A model generated the notes under the pieces. That model made no database searches. It was not told the DNA's origin and saw only the letters and a list, made by a program, of their open reading frames with translations. A DNA stretch of 64,000 nt from QUBU01 sp014337915 (GTDB lineage: Bacteria; Pseudomonadota; Gammaproteobacteria; Steroidobacterales; GCA-2729495), in NCBI GenBank assembly GCA_030263395.1, contig SZOW01000012.1, positions 1 to 64,000 on the forward strand. The letters run 5' to 3'. Positions 53,539 through 63,091 of this stretch are shown here, in pieces. A program made the position numbers and the translations under genes. Numbering within the stretch: the stretch's first letter is position 1; the number at the start of each line of letters is the position of its first letter.

Positions 53539-54330
53539 ATGCGCCATGCCCTGCTGACATGCACCGCGCTCCTGCTGCTCTGTACGGTTTCAGCCCGGGC
53601 AGAGACTACCGTTGAAGTGCTCGATACATTTCCTGCCGGTGACACAGTCAGGCTGGGCCCCAACCAGAGTTTCTACCTCCACCTGCGCTACCAGTCCGAC
53701 CAGCCCCTGCGGATCTGGGCGCGGCCCTTGTTCCAGGGCAGTCCGGTCGCCGCAGGCACCAACCCCTCGCGCCTCCATCCCGCAGGCTCCGGCGAAGTCC
53801 TGGGCTGGTTCTTCCTGTCCGAACAGGATGCCCAGGTGGATGAGGTGCAGATCACCGCAGGCGACGGCTCGCCCGACGGCACAGCCCTGGTGGCGAACTA
53901 TCCGGTAGCAGTCATCGGCACCCGTAATCCAGTGCCGGATACCACCGCGCCGGCCTGGCTTGGCGAACTCAGGCAGCAGGAACTGGATGCACAGCGAGCT
54001 GCCTATGAAGAGGCGATGAACACCCCGCCAGACGCCACCAGCATCCTCCTTTTCAACGGCTTCATGCTCGTGATGTTCGCCTGCGGGATCCTCGGCCTGT
54101 TTGGCCCGGCCTGGTGCATCTGGCGCTGGCAGGGTGGCTGGCGGCTCGCCGCGGCGGTACCGGGCGCGATCATGGTCTTCTTTGTACTGCGCCTGCTCGT
54201 CGACGCGGTGCGCGATCCCACTTCGCACAATCTCTGGCCATTCGAGGTCCTGATGGTGGGCGGCCTGAGTACCGTGATCATTGCCGCGCTGCTCGTCGCC
54301 CGACGACTCCTGGGAGTATCCGCAGCATGA
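53539..54330 (+). CDS. Uncharacterised membrane protein with secreted N-terminal domain
   Basis: 263 residues from MRHALLTCTALLLLCTVSARAE, a signal peptide. The periplasmic half (about 25-165) is beta-rich (VRLGPNQSFYLHLRYQSDQPLRIWARPL). Three C-terminal helices follow (SILLFNGFMLVMFACGILGL, an AAAVPGAIMVFFVLRLL segment and VIIAALLVARRLL). The frame extends 177 bases upstream without a signal-like sequence, so the later start is preferred despite lacking a ribosome site. It overlaps yceH by four bases. No family recognised. Confidence 0.65.
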   Translation: MRHALLTCTALLLLCTVSARAETTVEVLDTFPAGDTVRLGPNQSFYLHLRYQSDQPLRIWARPLFQGSPVAAGTNPSRLHPAGSGEVLGWFFLSEQDAQVDEVQITAGDGSPDGTALVANYPVAVIGTRNPVPDTTAPAWLGELRQQELDAQRAAYEEAMNTPPDATSILLFNGFMLVMFACGILGLFGPAWCIWRWQGGWRLAAAVPGAIMVFFVLRLLVDAVRDPTSHNLWPFEVLMVGGLSTVIIAALLVARRLLGVSAA

Positions 54331-55019
54331 CGATCGTGCTCACTGCCATCGAGGCCCGCGTCATCGGCAGCCTCATGGAGAAGGAGGTGACGACGCCGGA
54401 ACAGTACCCGCTGTCGCTGAATTCGCTCCTCGCCGCCTGCAACCAGAAGAGCAACCGTGATCCCGCAATGAACCTCGGCGAAGCCGAACTGCAGGCCGCG
54501 GTCGACGGCCTGATGAAGCGTCATCTGGTCAGCGATCGTTCTGCCTATGGCGGTCGCGTACCGAAGTACAAGCAGGTCTTCTGCAATACGAGCTTCGGGC
54601 CGCTGCAGTTCACGGACCTGGAGCGCGCCATCGTCTGCGAGCTGCTGCTGCGCGGCCCGCAGAGCGCCGGCGAACTGCGCACACGCTGCCAGCGCATGAC
54701 GCCAGTCCCGGAAGTCGGGCTGGTGGACGCCGCACTCGAGGCGCTCGCGATCCACGAATCCGGGCCATTCGTCGTCAGGCTGCCCCGCCGTCCGGGTGCC
54801 CGTGACCCCCGCTGGATGCACCTGCTGGGTGGTGAAGCGGCGGCAGCAGGCTCAGACAGCTCCCCGGAATCGGCGGCAGCGGACGCGGGCGCTCCCGGCA
54901 TCCCGGCGGCCGCGGCGGAGCGGCCGACATTGGCCCAGCGCGTCGCGGACCTCGAAGCCGAGGTGGCGGCGCTGCGGCTGGAAGTCGCATCGCTACGCGG
55001 CAGGCAACCTCCCGACTGA
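54327..55019 (+). CDS. yceH: YceH family protein (DUF480)
   Basis: 230 residues. The N-terminal 180 hold two winged-helix-like domains with family signatures ARVIGSLMEKEVTTPEQYPLS, LLAACNQKSNRDP and ELLLRGPQSAGELRTRC. The tail (LAQRVADLEAEVAALRLEVASL) is a short coiled coil. The family is widespread in Gammaproteobacteria; its role is not established. It is coupled to the preceding membrane protein. Confidence 0.92.
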   Translation: MTIVLTAIEARVIGSLMEKEVTTPEQYPLSLNSLLAACNQKSNRDPAMNLGEAELQAAVDGLMKRHLVSDRSAYGGRVPKYKQVFCNTSFGPLQFTDLERAIVCELLLRGPQSAGELRTRCQRMTPVPEVGLVDAALEALAIHESGPFVVRLPRRPGARDPRWMHLLGGEAAAAGSDSSPESAAADAGAPGIPAAAAERPTLAQRVADLEAEVAALRLEVASLRGRQPPD

Positions 55020-55020
55020 C

Positions 55021-55290
55021 GGCGGCGCGTCGCAAGGCCGGTTTGGCGAACAGGTCACGTTCGAGAATGGCGCCGGCACTTCCGCCGACATCGATTTCAG
55101 CTTCCACGGCTGGATCCTGGGACCCGCCCGTGACCCGAACCTGAACAGCACCCTGCAGATTCTGGTGGACGGCTACATCGCGGTGCTCGATCCGTCCGTG
55201 GGCACTACGGCCAGCAGTGCCTCGCGCGGGACCGCGGTGAAATCATCGCTGGCCTGCGCGCCGGGCCAGCACCCGGTCAGGGTCGGCTGA
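55021..55290 (+). pseudogene. 3' remnant of a secreted beta-rich protein
   Basis: Directly after yceH, one plus-strand frame reads 89 codons with protein-like composition (GRFGEQVTFENGAGTSADID, FSFHGWILGPARDPNLN, LQILVDGYIAVLDP) to a TGA at 55288. No start codon exists in a sensible place; upstream the frame merges into yceH out of phase. Its end overlaps the fibronectin gene on the other strand by 14 bases. It looks like the surviving C-terminus of a lost exported gene. Confidence 0.5.
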
Positions 55291-57196
55291 CGTTCACGAC
55301 CGCCGAGGGCGACCCCTCGGAGCCATCCCGTGCCCGATACACCAGCCGGTAGGCCAGCTGGCCGGAGGGGGCCTCGCTGTCCACGAGCCACTGTGCCGAC
55401 GAGGGGCCGGCAACGGTATGCCACTGGCCGGCGTCGCCCTCCCGGCGCTGCAACAGGACGGCCAGGCCGGCCGGCGGTGGCGCAAAGCGCAGCTCGATGC
55501 CGGCAATGGGTTCATTCACCATGCGTGCCTGCGGCGGTGCCGGTGCCGGAACGGCGCCGGCGCCGATCCGCACAGATACGGCCGGGCTGAGCGCGCTGCG
55601 ATTGCCAGCCGCATCGAGCGCCACCAGCCGATACCAGTACGACTCCCCGGCAAGCACCCAGTCGTCCGTCCACTCACGTGCCGTACCGGGCAGTGGATCA
55701 CCAATGACAACGCCAGGGTCGTCGGCCGCACCACCGCGGAGCACCAGGAACCTGGCGGACTCGGCCAGCGGTTCAGCCGGCATGAAGCGCAGCCGTGCCC
55801 GCCCGCCGCTGCCTTCGATGGCCACAATTCGGGGTGCAGCCGGCGGCTGCGTGTCCGGCAAAACGACGCTCAGGGCCGCGCCCGGTTCACTCTCGCGGCT
55901 GTCGTAGCCCACGACGACCAGGCGGTATTCGAAACGACCGCCGGCGGGCAGGCCGGTATCGTCGTAGCGCGGTTCTGCCGTGATCGGATCATTGAGCAGC
56001 TGCCACTGCGCGGCACCCGCAGGCCGGCGTTGCAGGTAGTAACCAGCCACCCCGGGCAAAGGCTCCCAGCGCAGGGTCACCTGGCTGGTGCCCACCTCCG
56101 CGCGCAATGCCGGGGGCCGCGGCAGGTCCGGGGGCAGGACCCGGGCGGCGGCTGGCAACGAAGGCTCACCCAGCACACCACGCGGATCCATGGCACGCAG
56201 GCGGTAGAAGTACCAGGTGCCCGCCGTTGCAGATTCATCGACAAACTCGGTCGTGGTCCGCTCAAGGCCGCGTGGGGTGAGTGCTTCGTATGGGCCGCCC
56301 CGCAGCACGGAGCGCTCCAGCACATAGCCGCTGGTGAAGGTATTTGCGCTCGCTGCCCAGCGCAAGCGGATATCGTTCCCGGCCACCACGGCCGCCAGGT
56401 TCCGTGGTGGATCACGCGCCGCGATATCAGCTATGAATGCGGATGCCTCGCTCCACGGGCCGGCACGCCCGAATACGTCGACAGCCGCTACCCGATAGTG
56501 GACCTCGGTTTCGAGCACCACCCCGGTATCCAGATAGGCCCGGCGCGCGGCTGGCCAGCGCTCGCCCAGCAGGACGGGACTGCCGGGGACGGCCGTGCCA
56601 TCGCGCTCGACGAGCCAGGCGACTCCCGGCGGCACGCGCGGCGCCTGGCCTGGCTGCCAGTACAGTTCGGCACCGCCCCGCACTGCCTGGATCTTCAGGC
56701 CCTGCACCGGCGGCGGCAATGGATCGGCCTTGCGACTGTCGACCACCCGGCCACGCATGGCGGCGCCGAGGGCGGCACCATCCGCCCCGAGGGGCACCAC
56801 ACGATAGCGTCGCTCGCCACCAGGGACGTCATGCAGCTCTCGAGCCACTCCCTGTGCCTGCGCGAGCGTCCAGTCACCCAGCAGCCTGGCCGTGGCCAGC
56901 ACGCGTCCGGCGCGTAGCAGTTCGCCCTGCGCAGCATCGCGGTTGCCTGCTGTATCGGCCGGCACCGGGATCCGGTCCTCGATCACCCGGGTACGCCCGG
57001 CGGATTCCTCTTCGAGGCGCCAGGCCAGCGGAGCCAGGCCGTCGGGCGCAACCCAGATGAGACGGATACCGCCCGCGCCATCGCTGGCCGTCATGAGCGC
57101 CCCGGCGTGCTGGCCCTCGCCCCGGGCGACCGGCAACCCGCTGCAGAGGCAGGTCAGCAGCAACAACATCCACAGCGACGTACAACGCAGGGCCAT
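55277..57196 (-). CDS. Secreted multi-domain fibronectin type III protein
   Basis: 639 residues with a signal peptide (SLWMLLLLTCLCSGLPVARG). The rest is a string of fibronectin-III-like beta-sandwiches, visible from repeated signatures: IRLRWAASANTFTSGYVLERS with FYRLRAMD, VTLRWEPLPGVAGYYLQRR with FEYRLVVVGYDS, ARLRFMPAEPL with YWYRLVALDAAGN, and a last one with LAYRLVYRARDG. Probably four or five modules, linked by proline-rich joints. It begins five bases after the giant gene's stop and is therefore its operon partner. An in-frame GTG 30 bases earlier is possible. Role unknown; likely a structural or adhesive surface partner. Confidence 0.8.
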   Translation of the reverse strand: MALRCTSLWMLLLLTCLCSGLPVARGEGQHAGALMTASDGAGGIRLIWVAPDGLAPLAWRLEEESAGRTRVIEDRIPVPADTAGNRDAAQGELLRAGRVLATARLLGDWTLAQAQGVARELHDVPGGERRYRVVPLGADGAALGAAMRGRVVDSRKADPLPPPVQGLKIQAVRGGAELYWQPGQAPRVPPGVAWLVERDGTAVPGSPVLLGERWPAARRAYLDTGVVLETEVHYRVAAVDVFGRAGPWSEASAFIADIAARDPPRNLAAVVAGNDIRLRWAASANTFTSGYVLERSVLRGGPYEALTPRGLERTTTEFVDESATAGTWYFYRLRAMDPRGVLGEPSLPAAARVLPPDLPRPPALRAEVGTSQVTLRWEPLPGVAGYYLQRRPAGAAQWQLLNDPITAEPRYDDTGLPAGGRFEYRLVVVGYDSRESEPGAALSVVLPDTQPPAAPRIVAIEGSGGRARLRFMPAEPLAESARFLVLRGGAADDPGVVIGDPLPGTAREWTDDWVLAGESYWYRLVALDAAGNRSALSPAVSVRIGAGAVPAPAPPQARMVNEPIAGIELRFAPPPAGLAVLLQRREGDAGQWHTVAGPSSAQWLVDSEAPSGQLAYRLVYRARDGSEGSPSAVVNVSRP

Positions 57197-57201
57197 TGAT
57201 A

Positions 57202-60200
57202 TCACCACAGGGGATTGAGATCGCACCAGTCCAGGTCCGGCGAGATCCCGGGCGATGGCAACACCTTGAGCGTGACGCCGACATCGGGAACCGGACAGGG
57301 CAGATCGATCGAAAATCCGTAGCGCACCACCGGGCCGGGCAATTCGCCATACGCAGCGACATCGCCACCCACACCGGCGCAGCTATCTTCGTAACAGCCT
57401 CCCGCATCCACGGAGACCGTACTGGTCCCGGCCAGCTTCACCGGGCTGGTGCTGAGAGCGAGACCAACATCGGCACTACCCGCCACGTACGCACAGACGT
57501 CTCCGCAATCACCCAGTGATTCATTGATGTCGGCACCTCCTCCCATGGCCATCTTGGCCGGGCTGAGCATGAGATAGGCATTCCGCTTGATGAACAACGC
57601 ATGGCCTTCGATGCGCGGCCCGGTATCCCTGCCAAAGTAGGCATACCAGTCGCCATTGCCAAAGTGCAGCTGGGTGGCACCCTTGGGCGCTTTGATGCCA
57701 GCGGCACCTCCCAGGAAATCAACTGCGCCCCACAACTCGCCATCGAATGCGCCACCCTGGTACTTGACAAACCCCTCCAGCAGCGGCGATCCCGATTTCC
57801 AGTTCTGGCTCGGGCTGAGCAGGTAAGCGCCGAAATCGATGCGTGTGCCCGGCTCGCTGCCGGCCACCTTGATGGACAGGTCACCGCGCAGGCCGAGGGT
57901 CAACCCATCAGGCGTGCCGACCAGGGAGGCGGCATTGAACACCGGCACCCCGCCACTCGAGGCATAACCCAGCGACTCCAGGCCCTGGCCCTTGAGCGAC
58001 TCCAGCGACACGTTGTAACCCAGCCCGCCACCAATGGCGAACATGTTGAGGAACGGGGGCACGAGTGGTGCACCGTTGGGCCCGAAGCCGTCGTAGATGG
58101 CCTTGATGGCCCAGAAGTCGTCACCACCGGCATACCCCAGGGCAAAGTCCGCGGTGACCGGCAGTGCGAACATGCTCATGTCCACGGTGCCCTTGAAACG
58201 GATCTGGCTGGAATCCGCCAGGGCTGCCGGAATCCAGCCGAACAGCGGCGGTGCTGTAGCAGCCGTCGGCCCGGGCGTCCCCACATAGCTTGCCTTGATC
58301 TTGCCTTTGACGCTGCCCTCCGCTTTCGGGAAGGTCACCGAAAATGGCTCGACCGTGCCGGCGACCGGACCAGCCGCGGTGTACATGTTCTCGCCGGGCT
58401 CGAGGATGGTGTAGCGCACCGTCATGGCGGCCGGCTCGAGTGCCTTGGAGATCGTCACCTTGCCATTGAAGTCGAAGACGAGCCTCTCGTTGCCGCTGGC
58501 CGGGACGCGTACCGTCACATCATCGAGCGCCAGCGCTGCCTGACCGATGGCGCCACTCTGGCCAGCCAGGCCAGTCTTGACCTCCGTCACCCCTGGCGGC
58601 AGGTAGGCGCGGCCATCGAGGCCGAAATACAGGCCCTTGACCCATATATCCTTGGCAAAAACCTTGTTTTCGCCGGCGAATGTGAAGCGCGTATCGCTGC
58701 GCACCGCAGGCACCATGTCCTCCATCTTCACGAGTTGCAGGTCCTGTGCCATCAGCGTGACCGGCCCCTGCTGCCGAGTGACCGGCCCACCAGTGAGGTT
58801 GAGGCTGAGGCTCTGCTTGCCGACACCCTCGCCCGCCTTGAGCAGCGGATCCTGCGCACCATGCAGCTCTGCATCGAGCCAGGGCACCTTGACGCGCAGG
58901 TTCTGGTAAACGGCATTGAACTGGCCGTTTCCGGCCGTCACCTTGATGCCGTCCCAGCGAAACTCGCCGCGCAGTTGCTTGGCACTGAATGCGCCCATCT
59001 GTGCCGTGCCGCACAAGCCACTGCTGTCTATCCCGAAGTGATCGACCGCAGCCGTGCTGTCACCCGGCAGGTCGAAGTCGAAAGCCCTGAGCGTGGCGCC
59101 AACGCCCAGGTGCACGCCAATCCAGCCATTGCCGCCTGCAGCGCAGGACGCATCGGGCGCTGCGCCCTCGGCCGCGCTGAGGTCCAGCGCGACGGCCTTC
59201 GGTGCCAGCGTGAATCCCGAGTCATAAAGCCGCAACTCACCAGGCGAGAGGCCCGTGGCGTACCAGTCGCCCTGCGGTGAAAGCACCGCGGAGGTCACCG
59301 GCCATTCTGGCGGCGACCCGTTGCCCGACGCCTGGATGCTGCCCTGTGCGAGCCGGCTCTTCAGGCTGGCCTCGAGGCTGACCTGCGCGGTGCCGGTGAG
59401 CTTCTCGACGCTGTACGCCAGCCCTGCCGCAGTCAGTTCCCCTCCCGGAAGCTTGCCGGCATCGAGCTTGCCCTGCGTGACGGTGAAGCCATCGGCTGCG
59501 ATCGTCCAGTTCTTGAACGCGAGTGGCAGCGGCAGGTGCTTGCCCGGCTGCCCCGGTACCGGAAGCTGCAGCACCCCGCTGCCGGAGAACACGTTGCCCT
59601 GATGACTCACATTGGCCTTGCCGCCGCTCTGCAGCCCCCCCACCCGGAAGGAGCCGCCGCTCACCGGAAACTCGAAGGTACAGGGCAAGGCGCTGTCATG
59701 GCCGACCACCTGGTATGGCTTTTCCCCGGACTCGACGAATTCAGGCGGCGTCTTCTTGGGCACCAGGGAACCAGCCGACTTGTTGAGCGCCTTGTCCAGC
59801 GGCAGGACTGGGGGCAGCGCCCCGGCATTGGCGGCCAGTGTTGGCGGGCTGTCGATCCTGGCGACCTGTTCCAGCGCCTCGCGTACGTAACTCACTGCCG
59901 GCAGGCCGCCGCCCGTCTGGGTATATGGCGTCAGCACGCCAATCTTTGGCCCTCCCTGGCTGCCGAGCAGGATGGCCTTCGCTGCTGCCGCATCCGGCAG
60001 CTGGCCGCCAGCACCGAGCGCCTGGCTGATGGCAGCGTAGAGCGCCGGGGTCCGCGTCGAGTAGATCACCTCGGCTTCCACGGCAACCTTGTGGCTGGCT
60101 GGCTTGTCGAGGGGAACCGGTCCGGACAGCAGGTTGGCACGCACGCCCTTGGGTGCCGCGGCCCACTTCGCAGGATCCTGGGCGAGCATCTTGTCCGGTC

Positions 60201-62796
60201 GCGGCGGTGACGGCCCGATATCGTCATACACCTCTTCATGGAAGACCGCGCCATCGAGTCGCCAGCGCAGGCGAGCAGACCCCTGGCCGACATAGGTCAG
60301 TGCCGCCCCGGCGGTCAGTGAGACATCGCAGGCCGTGAATGTCGGTGCACCACCAGCCCCGGTGCCGAACAGCTTGGGCGCAGCCGCCGCCATGTTCATT
60401 TCCGTAGCCGTCGCCTGTACGCTGGGGCTGCTTTTCGCTGCAGCGACAGCGCCGCCCTGCCCGGCGGATGACGCCTGCTTCGGTAGCGGCTTGCCGGCGC
60501 GGGAAGCCTTGGACTCTGCCCAGGGGAACCCCTGGATATCGATGCTGACCAGCTTCAACGGCCCGGTTGCATCGGGATCGGTGCGTGGCGATACGCTGAC
60601 ATGCTGGCAATAGAGCATGTAGGCGCTGTCAGCAGCCGCCTTACCCACGGCGAGCTGTTCGCTGGCCAGTGCCTGATTGCCATCCATGGCCAGTGCCTGG
60701 TGATAAACCCCAGCCTGCTCACCGACGGAAGCCGTCAACACTTCGGTACCGCCCTTCTGCACGGCGCCGTTGGCGAGCTGATAGACGCGCACCACGTAGT
60801 TGCCCGGCTCCTGGTACTGGTGGGTCCAGCCCTTGTCGCCAAGGGACAGTGTCACGTCCGAGTGGTAGTCGCCGGCATCCCCACCAGAAAACGTCTTGAA
60901 CGGTTCCTGGGTACCGTCACCCCAATCGATGAACAGGTTGTCGAAGGCCCAGCTGGTGACAATCACCTTGCCCATGAACGACGGCTTCGAGGTTTGCGGC
61001 TTTGACAGATAGGGACTCCCGGCCAGCGAGAACTCGCCGGTGAGCCGCATGACATCCCAGGTCCGGTTGCTGCCAAGACCCTGCTTGCTCAGGTTGACCA
61101 GGCTGAATTTACCGGTGATGTCCTGGCCGCAGGCGAGCCCCGTGGGCCGGAATGGCGTGGCCAATGGCCAGCGATCGGAAATCTCGACCTCGACGGTGGT
61201 TGCAATCGTATCAGCCAGCGAGTCGGCGGCTGGCGCTTTCCCCGGCTTGCCGGAAACCGGCGGCGGTGGCCCTGCTGCAGCAAGCAGGATCGGCTCGACC
61301 ACCATGTCCGCATCCGGCCCGGTGCCTGCGCTCTTCGCCACACCATTGGCCTGAAAGCTGCGGAACCCCGCGACTTCCCAATACAGATCCGCCATGGCCG
61401 CGGCCTGCTGCTCGGCAGTCGGTGCGGACTGGCCGGGCTTGCCGCCGGGCGGCTTCGCTACCAGGGTCTCGCCCGGGGCCAGATTCACTTTTGCCTGCCG
61501 GGACGTCCCGGTTGCCGTCCCGGGTGGAACCAGCTGCATGATGAGCTGGGCATCGGCACGCAACCAGGTGGGCAGCAGGCTGCCGCTGGCCTTGCCGATC
61601 TTGATGGTCTGCGGGTCGATGCGCCGCGTGGCGACCTGCTGGTCCTTGCGGTAGAAACGCACTTCGAACCACTCGGCAGTGCCGGGGTTGAGCTCTTTCC
61701 AGCTGAACAGCTGATCCTCACGCAGCTGCGGCACATCGATGCTCCAGACCGGCTGCGGTGCACCCAGCGGCTTGCCGGTGACCGGATCCTTCGGCGGCAC
61801 GGTACTCGCCGTCTGGGTCTTCCATTCCGGCGCCGTCAGGTCGATGCGCTGCTTCGCGATGGCCACGACATCGAGCACCGGAATCTGCGGTACCGGCATG
61901 GTCCTGGAGGCCTGCGCCGCCTTCCTTCGGGCATTGATGCTGAACTGCAGGCCCTGGTCCACGAACGCGGCGGACGGCCCGGAGGCAAGCTGCAACCGGC
62001 GTGGGCCGGGGAAGGCCGTCGGGCGCACCCTGATGTCTACGCGTGCCTTGCCGGTACCCAGCACCTGCAGGGGACCGATGATCTCGATATCGGCACCGAA
62101 GCTGACCCGCAGCGCCGGACTGAGTGCACTGCCCTGCAGTTCCAGCGTATAGGTCGATCCTGGCTCACCGCTCGACGGCACCATCCGGATCACACGCGCC
62201 GCAATGGTCGCGGGCTGGCGCAGCGACGGGCCGGGCGGCACGATTCCGGTATCGCCAGGCGGTGGCCGGATGCCCGGCATGGGCGGCAACGCACCGGGGC
62301 CTGCGAGTGGTGGCGGACCCATAGTGGGCGACGTCGTCACCTGGGCCACCACTTCGACCGCGCGCAACAACTCGATCGTAGCCGGCTTGCCTGGCATCGC
62401 CGCTATGGCGGCACCCGCAGCCGGCGCAGGTACGGTCAGCGCAAGCGTCCTGAACCCGGCAGCTGCCTCCGGTGCGACCTGGACACGCAGCTGTGCCATG
62501 CCGGCTGACTGCACGAGCACCGGTCCCAGTACACGCAGGCCCGCCGGCACGAAGTTCGCGGCCATGCCGCTGACGAAGCCGCTGCCGGAAATGGCGAGTG
62601 TGTAACTGTTGCCGGCCTCGAGGCGGCTGGGCGCCACGCGGAAAACTGCCGGTCGCACCGCCGGGGCTTCAACGCTTCGCGCCTGGTCCCGTGCGGCTGG
62701 CACCGGGCCCGGCAGCGCCCGCTGTGCGCCCGCCACTACCGGCGCTGAGGCAATCACGAGCGCCGCAATCCGAAGCACGCCTGTCCGGAGCCGCAT
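57202..62796 (-). CDS. Giant secreted multidomain beta protein, 1,864 residues
   Basis: Starts MRLRTGVLRIAALVIASAPVVAGA, a signal peptide. Two IPT/TIG-like domains (about 50-125, SYTLAISGSGF; about 200-275, TYTLELQGSAL) flank a proline-rich linker (155-190). A further sandwich (about 350-425), a PKD-like domain (about 600-690, FIDWGDGTQEPF and HQYQEPGNYVVRVY) and a long beta-rich region of low similarity to anything I know follow. The last 120 residues hold paired cysteines (CGDVC, CYEDSC, CPVP, WCDLNPLW). No enzyme motif or C-terminal anchor is visible. The frame is open 324 bases upstream; the chosen ATG has only a distant GAGGG. Function unknown. Confidence 0.8.
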   Translation of the reverse strand: MRLRTGVLRIAALVIASAPVVAGAQRALPGPVPAARDQARSVEAPAVRPAVFRVAPSRLEAGNSYTLAISGSGFVSGMAANFVPAGLRVLGPVLVQSAGMAQLRVQVAPEAAAGFRTLALTVPAPAAGAAIAAMPGKPATIELLRAVEVVAQVTTSPTMGPPPLAGPGALPPMPGIRPPPGDTGIVPPGPSLRQPATIAARVIRMVPSSGEPGSTYTLELQGSALSPALRVSFGADIEIIGPLQVLGTGKARVDIRVRPTAFPGPRRLQLASGPSAAFVDQGLQFSINARRKAAQASRTMPVPQIPVLDVVAIAKQRIDLTAPEWKTQTASTVPPKDPVTGKPLGAPQPVWSIDVPQLREDQLFSWKELNPGTAEWFEVRFYRKDQQVATRRIDPQTIKIGKASGSLLPTWLRADAQLIMQLVPPGTATGTSRQAKVNLAPGETLVAKPPGGKPGQSAPTAEQQAAAMADLYWEVAGFRSFQANGVAKSAGTGPDADMVVEPILLAAAGPPPPVSGKPGKAPAADSLADTIATTVEVEISDRWPLATPFRPTGLACGQDITGKFSLVNLSKQGLGSNRTWDVMRLTGEFSLAGSPYLSKPQTSKPSFMGKVIVTSWAFDNLFIDWGDGTQEPFKTFSGGDAGDYHSDVTLSLGDKGWTHQYQEPGNYVVRVYQLANGAVQKGGTEVLTASVGEQAGVYHQALAMDGNQALASEQLAVGKAAADSAYMLYCQHVSVSPRTDPDATGPLKLVSIDIQGFPWAESKASRAGKPLPKQASSAGQGGAVAAAKSSPSVQATATEMNMAAAAPKLFGTGAGGAPTFTACDVSLTAGAALTYVGQGSARLRWRLDGAVFHEEVYDDIGPSPPRPDKMLAQDPAKWAAAPKGVRANLLSGPVPLDKPASHKVAVEAEVIYSTRTPALYAAISQALGAGGQLPDAAAAKAILLGSQGGPKIGVLTPYTQTGGGLPAVSYVREALEQVARIDSPPTLAANAGALPPVLPLDKALNKSAGSLVPKKTPPEFVESGEKPYQVVGHDSALPCTFEFPVSGGSFRVGGLQSGGKANVSHQGNVFSGSGVLQLPVPGQPGKHLPLPLAFKNWTIAADGFTVTQGKLDAGKLPGGELTAAGLAYSVEKLTGTAQVSLEASLKSRLAQGSIQASGNGSPPEWPVTSAVLSPQGDWYATGLSPGELRLYDSGFTLAPKAVALDLSAAEGAAPDASCAAGGNGWIGVHLGVGATLRAFDFDLPGDSTAAVDHFGIDSSGLCGTAQMGAFSAKQLRGEFRWDGIKVTAGNGQFNAVYQNLRVKVPWLDAELHGAQDPLLKAGEGVGKQSLSLNLTGGPVTRQQGPVTLMAQDLQLVKMEDMVPAVRSDTRFTFAGENKVFAKDIWVKGLYFGLDGRAYLPPGVTEVKTGLAGQSGAIGQAALALDDVTVRVPASGNERLVFDFNGKVTISKALEPAAMTVRYTILEPGENMYTAAGPVAGTVEPFSVTFPKAEGSVKGKIKASYVGTPGPTAATAPPLFGWIPAALADSSQIRFKGTVDMSMFALPVTADFALGYAGGDDFWAIKAIYDGFGPNGAPLVPPFLNMFAIGGGLGYNVSLESLKGQGLESLGYASSGGVPVFNAASLVGTPDGLTLGLRGDLSIKVAGSEPGTRIDFGAYLLSPSQNWKSGSPLLEGFVKYQGGAFDGELWGAVDFLGGAAGIKAPKGATQLHFGNGDWYAYFGRDTGPRIEGHALFIKRNAYLMLSPAKMAMGGGADINESLGDCGDVCAYVAGSADVGLALSTSPVKLAGTSTVSVDAGGCYEDSCAGVGGDVAAYGELPGPVVRYGFSIDLPCPVPDVGVTLKVLPSPGISPDLDWCDLNPLW

Positions 62797-62986
62797 TGTG
62801 CCGCACGCCCTCACTGGTCCGCCTGCGCGATCCGCCCGAAAGTCGCCGCTGCTGCGACGATCAGCCTGGTCCCCGCCACGCCAGGGCAATACTCCACCAG
62901 AACGCCCGGGGAATCCACACCCCCGTACGCCGATGCTGCCCGCCTGTCCCTCACCTCCTGCCCCCTGCAGTCCGTGACCAAACCGA

Positions 62987-63015
62987 TTGTTTCGTCGAAT
63001 TGCAAGCGCTAGGCT
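62987..63015 (+). promoter_or_regulatory. Candidate promoter of the terminal barrel gene
   Basis: TTGTTT (62987-62992), 17 bases, TAGGCT (63010-63015) lies 77 bases before the start codon in the 295-base divergent gap shared with the giant gene. Matches are moderate. I found no riboswitch or other structured element in the gap. Confidence 0.4.
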
Positions 63016-63091
63016 CCGACTGCTGCCAGCCGCGGCATTCAAGCAGCTGCGGTTGCCTTCATGGGAACTGGATTCGAGGAAGGGAGCGGCT

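Noticed and set aside
62797..63091. Possible cyclic-di-GMP riboswitch in the divergent gap, prompted by a CCAAACC-like string.
   Set aside because: The partner tetraloop-receptor and GCAAAGCC-type segments are missing on both strands.
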